Positions 57,050-64,000 of a DNA stretch of 64,000 bases are shown in pieces. The notes below the pieces were generated by a model, which was not told where the DNA came from, made no database searches, and worked only from the letters and a program-made list of their open reading frames with translations. The first letter of the stretch is position 1. Each line of letters begins with the position of its first letter. Both the position numbers and the translations under genes were made by a program. This DNA is from Tsuneonella suprasediminis (GTDB lineage Bacteria; Pseudomonadota; Alphaproteobacteria; Sphingomonadales; Sphingomonadaceae): contig NZ_RAHJ01000018.1 in assembly GCF_003605755.1 (NCBI RefSeq), positions 434,001-498,000 on the forward strand. Direction: 5' to 3'.

Positions 57050-57101
57050 TCAATCGGTGCGCGAGGGCGATTAGGGCGCGAGCGCAGGAGGAACCCGAAC
57101 G

Positions 57102-58772
57102 ATGCAAGCTACACTCGGAAGGATCGGACTTTGGTTCGCGATCCTATTGTTGGCGATCATGGCGATCGCCGGGGCGCAAGACAGTGGATTCGCCATCCAG
57201 ATGACGATCGTGGGGATCGCGGCGTTCATCGCGATGGTTGCGACCGCGCGCGCGCACGATCCGCTGGCGACCAAAACCGGCATGTTCAAATTGCCGGATG
57301 GGCCGGAGGTGTACGACGATGCGCCAGTTCGGTGGGGCGTTATCGCCACCGTCTTCTGGGGCATGGCCGGGTTCCTCGTGGGGGTGGTGATTGCGCTGCA
57401 GCTGACCTTCCCGCAGCTTAATCTCGAACCATATCTCAATTTCGGGCGCCTCCGTCCGCTGCACACCAGTGCGGTGATTTTTGCGTTTGGCGGCAATATC
57501 CTGATCGCGACGAGTTTTTACGTCGTTCAGCGCACCTGCCGCGCACAACTTGCATTTCCCAAGCTCGCGCGGTTCGTTTTCTGGGGCTACCAACTCTTCA
57601 TCGTGCTGGCTGCGACGGGCTATCTGCTGGGTATTACGCAGAGCAAGGAATATGCCGAACCTGAATGGTATGTCGACTGGTGGCTGACGGCTGTCTGGGT
57701 TGCTTATCTGGTGGTGTTCGTCGGCACGATCGTGAAGCGTAAAGAGCCGCATATCTATGTGGCCAACTGGTTCTACCTCGCCTTCATCCTGACCGTGGCG
57801 ATGCTCCACGTGGTCAACAATATCGACCTTCCTGTCAGCGTTCTCGGCTCCAAGAGCTATCCGCTGTTCGCCGGTGTGCAGGGCGCGCTGGTGCAGTGGT
57901 GGTATGGCCACAACGCTGTAGGCTTCTTCCTCACCGCTGGCTTCCTGGCGATGATGTATTACTTCGTGCCGAAGCAGGCCGGTCGTCCGATCTACAGCTA
58001 TCGCCTGTCGATCATTCACTTCTGGGCGCTGATCTTCCTCTACATCTGGGCCGGTCCTCACCACCTTCACTATACCGCGCTGCCCGACTGGGCGCAGACG
58101 CTGGGCATGGTGTTCTCCGTGATGCTGTGGATGCCAAGCTGGGGCGGGATGATCAACGGCCTGATGACGCTGAACGGCGCATGGGACAAAGTCCGCACCG
58201 ATCCGATCATCCGTATGCTGGTGATGAGCGTGGCATTCTACGGCATGAGCACGTTCGAAGGCCCGATGATGAGCATCAAGAGCGTCAACAGCCTGAGCCA
58301 CTATACCGACTGGACCATTGGCCACGTGCACTCCGGTGCGCTGGGCTGGAACGGGATGATCAGCTTCGCAGCGGTTTACTTCCTGACGCCGCGCCTGTGG
58401 AAGCGGGAACGCCTCTTCAGCCTGCGGATGGTCAACTGGCACTTCTGGCTCGCGACTGCCGGTATCGTGTTCTACGCCGGTTCGATGTGGGTGGCTGGTA
58501 TCACTCAGGGCCTGATGTGGCGCGAATACGGGCCGGACGGCTATCTCGTGAACTCCTTCGTGGAAACGGTGGCTGCGCTGCACCCGATGTATGCCCTGCG
58601 TGCAATCGGTGGCGTGCTCTACCTCTCCGGCGCAACGCTGATGGTCGTGAACGTCTGGATGACGATCAAAGGCAGGCAGCGTGAGGAAGCTCCGATGACG
58701 AGCGCGCCTTACGACGCCGAACTCGACCGCCCGATCGTTTCCGCACCCGCACTTGCGGCGCAGGAGGCCTGA
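57102..58772 (+). CDS. ccoN: cbb3-type cytochrome c oxidase subunit I
   Basis: 556 residues, twelve or more membrane helices, the catalytic subunit holding heme b and the heme b3-CuB centre. Metal ligands are clear: [12 protein letters not shown] (low-spin heme), [10 protein letters not shown] (CuB His and its cross-linked Tyr), GPHHLHYT (CuB) and [10 protein letters not shown] (heme b/b3). It reduces O2 to water at very low oxygen. First gene of the cco operon, behind the FNR box. Confidence 0.97.
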   Translation: MQATLGRIGLWFAILLLAIMAIAGAQDSGFAIQMTIVGIAAFIAMVATARAHDPLATKTGMFKLPDGPEVYDDAPVRWGVIATVFWGMAGFLVGVVIALQLTFPQLNLEPYLNFGRLRPLHTSAVIFAFGGNILIATSFYVVQRTCRAQLAFPKLARFVFWGYQLFIVLAATGYLLGITQSKEYAEPEWYVDWWLTAVWVAYLVVFVGTIVKRKEPHIYVANWFYLAFILTVAMLHVVNNIDLPVSVLGSKSYPLFAGVQGALVQWWYGHNAVGFFLTAGFLAMMYYFVPKQAGRPIYSYRLSIIHFWALIFLYIWAGPHHLHYTALPDWAQTLGMVFSVMLWMPSWGGMINGLMTLNGAWDKVRTDPIIRMLVMSVAFYGMSTFEGPMMSIKSVNSLSHYTDWTIGHVHSGALGWNGMISFAAVYFLTPRLWKRERLFSLRMVNWHFWLATAGIVFYAGSMWVAGITQGLMWREYGPDGYLVNSFVETVAALHPMYALRAIGGVLYLSGATLMVVNVWMTIKGRQREEAPMTSAPYDAELDRPIVSAPALAAQEA

Positions 58773-58775
58773 GCC

Positions 58776-59522
58776 ATGAGCATGATTAGTACTCACAAGA
58801 AGATTGAACGTAACGTCACGGTTCTGGCCGGGTTGGCCTTCATTACGGTAACCATCGGCGGCATCGTGGAAATCGCGCCTCTGTTCTGGATCGACAATAC
58901 GATCGAGAAAGTGGACGGTATGCGGCCCTATACTCCGCTGGAGCAGGCCGGTCGGGACATCTATGTGCGCGAAGGCTGCTATGTCTGCCACAGCCAGATG
59001 ATCCGCCCGTTCCGCGACGAGCAGGAACGCTATGGCCATTATTCTCTGGCAGCGGAATCGATGTACGATCACCCGTTCCAGTGGGGTTCCAAGCGTACCG
59101 GGCCGGATCTGGCGCGTGTCGGTGGGCGTTATTCGGATGCGTGGCACGTACAGCACCTGACCAACCCGGAAGCAGTGGTGCCGGACTCGGTTATGCCGAA
59201 GTATGGCTTCCTTGCGGATACGGACCTCCACGTTGCGGATATGAAAGCCAACCTGACGGCTCTCAACCGCGTCGGTGTTCCCTATACCAAGGCAGATATT
59301 GAAAAGGCCGATACCGATCTGATGGCACAGGCCGATCCGAATGCCGATGCCGGCGATCTGGAGAAGCGGTATCCCAAGGCGCAGATCCGCGATTTCGACG
59401 GCAATCCTGACCGGGTGACCGAAATGGATGCGCTGATCGCATATCTTCAGGTGCTGGGCACGCTGGTCGATGTCAACGCACCGGCCGCGCAGGAAGAGCT
59501 GGCGAAGGAAAAGGGCCGATGA
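58776..59522 (+). CDS. ccoO: cbb3-type cytochrome c oxidase subunit II (monoheme)
   Basis: 248 residues with one N-terminal anchor (about 15-37) and one c-type heme site, C68-Y-V-C71-H72. [15 protein letters not shown] and the [15 protein letters not shown] segment are family signatures. It passes electrons from CcoP to CcoN. Three bases after ccoN; its stop overlaps the ccoQ start. Confidence 0.96.
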   Translation: MSMISTHKKIERNVTVLAGLAFITVTIGGIVEIAPLFWIDNTIEKVDGMRPYTPLEQAGRDIYVREGCYVCHSQMIRPFRDEQERYGHYSLAAESMYDHPFQWGSKRTGPDLARVGGRYSDAWHVQHLTNPEAVVPDSVMPKYGFLADTDLHVADMKANLTALNRVGVPYTKADIEKADTDLMAQADPNADAGDLEKRYPKAQIRDFDGNPDRVTEMDALIAYLQVLGTLVDVNAPAAQEELAKEKGR

Positions 59523-59692
59523 ACCCGCACTCCACCTACGAAGCGCTGCGGCATCTGGCGGATAGCTGGGGCCTGATAGCGATGTTCTTCGTGTTTGCTT
59601 TCCTTTGTGCCTGGCCGTTCCGGCCCGGTGCCAAGCATAGCAACGACGAAGCGGCCAACCTCATCTTCAAGGACGAGACCGATGGCGAATAA
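59519..59692 (+). CDS. ccoQ: cbb3-type oxidase small subunit CcoQ
   Basis: 57 residues, too short for usual ORF cut-offs. It starts [17 protein letters not shown], has one membrane helix ([17 protein letters not shown]) and ends in a polar tail. It begins in an ATGA overlap with ccoO and overlaps ccoP by 11 bp. Size, single helix and place between ccoO and ccoP identify it; it stabilises the oxidase. Confidence 0.88.
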   Translation: MNPHSTYEALRHLADSWGLIAMFFVFAFLCAWPFRPGAKHSNDEAANLIFKDETDGE

Positions 59693-60602
59693 GCGTATCG
59701 ACGAAGCCACACAGACCGAAACCGTTGGCCACGAATGGGACGGGATCGAAGAACTTAACACGCCGCTGCCGCGCTGGTGGTTGTGGTCCTTCTATGGCTG
59801 TATCGCTTTCGCGATCGGTTATATGATCGTCTATCCGGCGATCCCGATGGTTCACAAAGCGACCGAGGGCACTTTGGGCTGGTCGAGCCGGGGGCAACTG
59901 GCGGAAGAGATGAAAGCGGCGGATGCTGAGCGTAGCGAAGTGCGGGCCAAAATCGCTGCGGTCGATATCGTCAAGCTGCCTGAGCAGCCCGACCTGATGG
60001 CGCAGGCCGTCGCGGGCGGTGCGGCGGCTTTCAAGGTCAATTGCGTACAGTGTCACGGTTCGGGCGCAGCGGGCAGCCAGACTCTTGGATATCCCAATCT
60101 GAACGACGACGACTGGCTGTGGGGTGGGGATATCAAGACGATCGAATATACGATCACCCACGGTATCCGTCAGGCAAATGACGACGATCTGCGTCAGAGC
60201 GCGATGCCGCCATTTGCCGGGGTGTTCGACCCGCAACAGCTCGATGCGCTGGCCACCCATGTCCTGTCGCTGAGCGGCAAGGCCAAACCCAACGCGCAAG
60301 GTGCACAGATATACGCCGATAACTGCGTCGTCTGTCACGGCGACAAGGGGCAGGGCGACCGCACTGTGGGCGCGCCGCGCCTTGCGGATGCAATCTGGCT
60401 CTATGGTGGCACTAAAGCCGACATTGAAAAGCAGATCCTGAATCCGCGTATGGGCCAGATGCCGCATTGGGGTGGTCGCCTCGATCCGGTGACTATCAAG
60501 ATGCTGGCCGCATATGTGTACTCGCTGGGGGGCGGGGAGAAAATCGCACAGACCACAACCCCTGAACCAGTGAAGCAGGACGATGGACAGCCCCAACAAT
60601 AG
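59682..60602 (+). CDS. ccoP: cbb3-type cytochrome c oxidase subunit III (diheme)
   Basis: 306 residues: an N-terminal FixP-type segment with one or two membrane helices (LPRWWLWSFYGCIAFAIGYM), then two c-type heme domains with CVQCH (C121-H125) and CVVCH (C215-H219). It accepts electrons from cytochrome c. The start at 59682 gives [16 protein letters not shown]. The start of ccoG lies within its end (60583). Confidence 0.95.
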   Translation: MANKRIDEATQTETVGHEWDGIEELNTPLPRWWLWSFYGCIAFAIGYMIVYPAIPMVHKATEGTLGWSSRGQLAEEMKAADAERSEVRAKIAAVDIVKLPEQPDLMAQAVAGGAAAFKVNCVQCHGSGAAGSQTLGYPNLNDDDWLWGGDIKTIEYTITHGIRQANDDDLRQSAMPPFAGVFDPQQLDALATHVLSLSGKAKPNAQGAQIYADNCVVCHGDKGQGDRTVGAPRLADAIWLYGGTKADIEKQILNPRMGQMPHWGGRLDPVTIKMLAAYVYSLGGGEKIAQTTTPEPVKQDDGQPQQ

Positions 60603-62115
60603 CACCGACACGGTCGAACAACCGGTAAGCGCCGCTTCGGCGAAGCCTTCGGACTTCACGAAGCGGCACGACCCGCCGCGCGAACCTGCGCCGGTAAAGC
60701 TCTACGAGAAACGCCGGGCGGTTCATAACAAGCGGATCGATGGGCCTTTCCGTCGTTTCAAATGGTTCGTGATGCTCGTCACGCTGGGCATCTATTACAT
60801 CACACCGTGGATCCGGTGGGATCGTGGGCCTTATGCGCCGGATCAGGCAGTGCTGGTCGATCTGGCCAATCGCCGTTTCTACATGTTCGGCATCGAAATC
60901 TGGCCGCAGGAATTCTATTTCGTCGCAGGCTTGCTGATTATGGCGGGGATCGGGCTGTTCCTGGTCACCAGTGCCGTGGGCCGCGCGTGGTGCGGCTATG
61001 CCTGTCCGCAAACCGTGTGGACCGATCTGTTTCAGCATATCGACAGGTTCGTCGATGGCGATCGCAATGCCCGGATGCGGCTCGATGCCGCACCGTGGAC
61101 GTGGGGCAAGGTTTTGCGCCGTGGATTCAAATGGACGATCTATCTCGCCATTGCATTCTGGACCGGCGGTGCATGGATCATGTATTTTGCCGATGCACCG
61201 ACGCTGACACATGATTTCTGGACGGGGCAGGCTGCTCCGGTCGCCTATGCCACTGTCGCCATCCTTACAGCGACCACATTCGTTCTTGGTGGTTTCATGC
61301 GCGAACAGGTGTGCATTTATATGTGCCCCTGGCCGCGTATCCAGACGGCGATGCTCGACGAAAAATCGCTGATCGTCACGTACAAGGACTGGCGCGGCGA
61401 ACCGCGTGGCAGTGTGAAGAAGGCCGCCAAGAACCCCGGCGAATTCGGGGACTGCATCGATTGTACGCAATGTGTGCAGGTATGCCCGACCGGAATCGAC
61501 ATTCGCGAAGGACCGCAGATTGGCTGTATCACGTGTGCGCTCTGTATCGACGCCTGCGACAAAGTGATGAAGGATATCGGCCGTCCGCGCGGTCTGATCG
61601 ATTATGCAACGCTGGAAGACTGCAAGCGCGAAGCTGCCGGCGAGACGCCGCGCCCTGCCTGGAAAACGCTGCTGCATCCGCGCACGGTGATCTACTTCGG
61701 CATCTGGGCGGCAATCGGGCTGGGCATGTTGTTCCTGCTCGGCACGCGCAGCCATACCTCTATTTCCGCTGCGCCCGACCGGAACCCTCCATATATGCTG
61801 ATGAGTGACGGGGCGCTTCGCAACTCGTACACAGTGAAGCTACGGAATATGGAAAGCCGCCCGCGCAAGATGGAAGTCGTGATCGACGGGCTGCCGGGCG
61901 CGAAAATGTGGACCGGCACAATGGATTATGCCGATGCCAAACGGAAACTCGTCATCGACGTACCGCCGGATGAGACGAAGGCGCTGCGCGTGTACGTGAT
62001 CTCTCCGCCCGATACGAAGGCGCAGGATTTCCACTTCGGCGTCACATCGCTCGATCCGCAAAAGGAAACCGATCAGGCAGAGGCACGCTTTACCGCGCCG
62101 GGAGACTCCGAATGA
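60583..62115 (+). CDS. ccoG: Ferredoxin-like assembly protein CcoG/FixG
   Basis: 510 residues: about five membrane helices, CGYACPQTVW and CIYMCPWPR motifs in the membrane part, then two 4Fe-4S clusters (CIDCTQCVQVCP and CITCALCIDACDK) and a C-terminal immunoglobulin-like domain. CcoG is a copper(II) reductase that helps supply Cu(I) to CuB. Its start lies within ccoP and its end overlaps ccoH by ATGA, so it is tightly coupled. Confidence 0.95.
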   Translation: MDSPNNSTDTVEQPVSAASAKPSDFTKRHDPPREPAPVKLYEKRRAVHNKRIDGPFRRFKWFVMLVTLGIYYITPWIRWDRGPYAPDQAVLVDLANRRFYMFGIEIWPQEFYFVAGLLIMAGIGLFLVTSAVGRAWCGYACPQTVWTDLFQHIDRFVDGDRNARMRLDAAPWTWGKVLRRGFKWTIYLAIAFWTGGAWIMYFADAPTLTHDFWTGQAAPVAYATVAILTATTFVLGGFMREQVCIYMCPWPRIQTAMLDEKSLIVTYKDWRGEPRGSVKKAAKNPGEFGDCIDCTQCVQVCPTGIDIREGPQIGCITCALCIDACDKVMKDIGRPRGLIDYATLEDCKREAAGETPRPAWKTLLHPRTVIYFGIWAAIGLGMLFLLGTRSHTSISAAPDRNPPYMLMSDGALRNSYTVKLRNMESRPRKMEVVIDGLPGAKMWTGTMDYADAKRKLVIDVPPDETKALRVYVISPPDTKAQDFHFGVTSLDPQKETDQAEARFTAPGDSE

Positions 62116-62582
62116 CACAGCAGAAACAGGAACGTGTGCGCGGTCAGTTCACTGGCTGGCACATCTTCGCGATCCTGGTGGTGTTTTTCGGGGTCGTGGT
62201 TGGCGTGAACGTGTTGATGGCCCGTTTCGCCCTGTCGACGTTCGGCGGGGTCACGGTCGAAAACTCCTATGTTGCCAGCCAGCATTTCAATCGCTGGCTG
62301 GACGAAGCGGCGAAGGAGAAGGCACTGGGATGGTCTGCCGATGTCGTGCGTCGGGAAGACGGGCGGCTGGAAATCACGCTGTCCGGGCCGGGGGATGGGG
62401 TGGTGGTCACCGCTGAAGCATGGCACCCCCTGGGCCGCGAAGCAGACCGGATGGTGGCATTCGATCTCGCCAGCGCAGGGCATTTCGTGTCACGCGAAGC
62501 TCTCCCTGCGGGCCGTTGGACGCTACGTCTCAAGGTTGAACAGGGCGGCGATATGTGGCGTGAGGAAGTCGCGCTGCAATGA
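62112..62582 (+). CDS. ccoH: cbb3 oxidase assembly protein CcoH/FixH
   Basis: 156 residues with one N-terminal membrane helix (about 16-36) and a periplasmic FixH domain. CcoH is a stable partner of the oxidase needed for assembly. Overlaps with ccoG and ccoI by ATGA mark its place in the operon. Confidence 0.92.
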   Translation: MTQQKQERVRGQFTGWHIFAILVVFFGVVVGVNVLMARFALSTFGGVTVENSYVASQHFNRWLDEAAKEKALGWSADVVRREDGRLEITLSGPGDGVVVTAEAWHPLGREADRMVAFDLASAGHFVSREALPAGRWTLRLKVEQGGDMWREEVALQ

Positions 62583-64000
62583 ACGTGCATCGCCCGCTCG
62601 ATCCGCAGACATGCGAACGCACCGTGCTCGCTGTGCCCGGAATGCACTGCGCTGGATGCATGAGCAAGATCGAGCGCGGGCTGGCCGATGTTCCGGGGAT
62701 CGCTTCGGCACGGGTCAACCTGTCGGCGCGGATGGTCACGGTCGATCACGATCGCAAGATGAGCGACCGCGACCTTGTCGGCGCGCTGGAGAATATCGGC
62801 TTCGAAGCGCAGCCGCGCCATAACGAATTCGAACGCAACCCATCGGCGGTGAAGCCGCTGCTGGCGCCGCTGGCGGTGGCGGCATTTGCGGCGATGAACG
62901 TGATGCTGCTGTCGGTCAGCGTATGGTCTGGCGCGGAAGGCAGTACACGCGAACTGTTTCACTGGATCAGCGCAGCGATTGCCGTGCCTGCGGTTGCCTT
63001 CGCCGGGCGTCCGTTCTTCTCGTCCGCATGGAGCGCGCTGCGCAAACGGCGCACCAATATGGACGTGCCGATCTCTATCGGCGTGGTGATCGCCACCGGG
63101 TTGAGCGTTTACGAAACCGTCGTTGGCGGCGCTGATGCGTGGTTCGATGGCGCTTTGATGTTGCTCACTTTTCTGCTGGCGGGCCGGGTGCTCGACGCGA
63201 TGATGCGCGATCGGGCGCGGCGCGGGGTCGATGCCCTGCTGGCGCAGGCACCTCAGGGAGCAATGGTAATCGGGGCGGATGGAACGCCTCAATGGATGGC
63301 TGCTGACGCGATCGAAGTGGGGATGACGATCCGTGTCGCAGCAGGGGAGCGGCTGGCGGCCGATGGCGATATTATCGCCGGGGGTAGTCGGTTCGACCAG
63401 TCGCTCCTTACTGGGGAAAGCGCGCCTGTCGCGGCGGCCAGCGGCGACGGAGTTTTTGCCGGTACGCTTAATCTCGACAGCCCGGTCGATGTCACGGTGA
63501 CAGGGACGGGGCAGGATACGACACTGGCGGAAATCGCCCGCCTGATGGAAGCCAGCGCGCAGGACCGTAGCAAATATGTCCGCCTCGCAGATCGGGCCGC
63601 GCGTCTTTATGCCCCGGCGGTACACTCGCTGGCCGCGTTGACGGTGATCGGCTGGCTGATTGCCGGTGCGGGGATTTATCACGCGCTGGTCTATGGCGTT
63701 GCCGTGCTGATTATCACGTGCCCCTGCGCGCTGGGGCTGGCGGTGCCGGTGGCGCAAGTCGTTGCCAGCGGATCGCTGCTGCGCGCGGGTGTGATGGTGA
63801 AGGACGGTTCGGCATTCGAACGTCTGGCCAAGATCGATCGTGCGTTGTTCGATAAGACGGGTACGCTTACGTGCGGGCAGGCTCTGCCCGATCCGGCGGT
63901 AATGGCCAGCCTGCCTGACGATGCCGCAAACATCGCCTATGCCCTTGCAAGCCACAGCCGCCATCCGTTGTCGCGCGGCATCGTGCGGGCACTGGCATCG
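62579..64000 (+). CDS. ccoI: Cu+-transporting P-type ATPase CcoI/FixI, partial (runs off the window)
   Basis: The first 474 codons are present; the frame is open to the last base. An N-terminal heavy-metal domain holds C24-x-x-C27 in GMHCAGCM. The P-type core has TGES, the CPC ion site at C381-P-C383 (ITCPCALG), and the phosphorylation site D425-KTGT. Missing are the nucleotide-binding domain end and last helices. CcoI exports copper to the periplasm for CuB. ccoS would be expected next. Confidence 0.94.
   Translation, partial: MNVHRPLDPQTCERTVLAVPGMHCAGCMSKIERGLADVPGIASARVNLSARMVTVDHDRKMSDRDLVGALENIGFEAQPRHNEFERNPSAVKPLLAPLAVAAFAAMNVMLLSVSVWSGAEGSTRELFHWISAAIAVPAVAFAGRPFFSSAWSALRKRRTNMDVPISIGVVIATGLSVYETVVGGADAWFDGALMLLTFLLAGRVLDAMMRDRARRGVDALLAQAPQGAMVIGADGTPQWMAADAIEVGMTIRVAAGERLAADGDIIAGGSRFDQSLLTGESAPVAAASGDGVFAGTLNLDSPVDVTVTGTGQDTTLAEIARLMEASAQDRSKYVRLADRAARLYAPAVHSLAALTVIGWLIAGAGIYHALVYGVAVLIITCPCALGLAVPVAQVVASGSLLRAGVMVKDGSAFERLAKIDRALFDKTGTLTCGQALPDPAVMASLPDDAANIAYALASHSRHPLSRGIVRALAS

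Noticed and set aside
57144-59231. 695-codon minus-strand open frame
   Set aside because: Antisense to ccoN and ccoO, which are certain; His/Arg-rich shadow.

Overview
The window looks like chromosome of an alphaproteobacterium of the order Sphingomonadales, most likely Erythrobacteraceae or a close relative. This is inferred from the GC-rich coding style, the archaeal-type class I lysyl-tRNA synthetase, the many TonB-dependent receptors, a complete ccoNOQPGHI set and a NodT-type efflux lipoprotein. No 16S rRNA gene is present, so the placement stays an inference.

Left part (1-11.5 kb), ordinary chromosome: the edge of an unidentified minus-strand gene, a secreted one-pass membrane protein, lysS coupled to a DUF1003 membrane protein, a 2OG-Fe(II) dioxygenase, a cytochrome b561, an RcnB-like periplasmic protein, a CLC chloride channel/antiporter, the ABC-F factor EttA and a secreted M28 peptidase. 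Two non-coding repeat elements lie here: tandem copies of a short palindromic family (3932-4229) and a nested inverted repeat (8167-8307).

Middle (11.6-39.3 kb), an accessory catabolic island and the most interesting part. It holds, in several short operons, LysR and three Lrp/AsnC regulators; a eutC-eutB-aldolase operon related to beta-hydroxyaspartate and hydroxyectoine metabolism; a serine hydrolase; a secreted amidohydrolase; a lipoprotein Ntn acylase; a TonB-dependent receptor; an aldehyde dehydrogenase-aminotransferase-DUF2817 operon; a POT-type transporter followed by a DoeA/EutD-like ectoine hydrolase; an S9 peptidase; and a ridA-dadA-alr block for D-amino acids. Together they read as a pathway that imports and opens small cyclic or N-acylated amino acid compounds, then feeds the amino acids through (hydroxy)aspartate into central metabolism. 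The island ends in a truncated TonB-dependent receptor, an IS3-family remnant fused to another gene, and two tRNA genes (Pro-UGG and Ile2-CAU).

Right part (40-64 kb): a polysaccharide deacetylase, a soluble histidine kinase, a fourth Lrp regulator, a probable copper-uptake locus (DUF2946 protein, OprC-like receptor, TonB), a nitrobindin-like protein, a second pair of the palindromic repeats, a three-gene RND efflux operon, OmpW, a FixK/FNR-class regulator and ccoNOQPGHI for cbb3 oxidase with FNR-type boxes. The last gene, ccoI, runs off the right edge. The copper receptor lies near an oxidase that needs copper, which suggests, but does not prove, a functional link.
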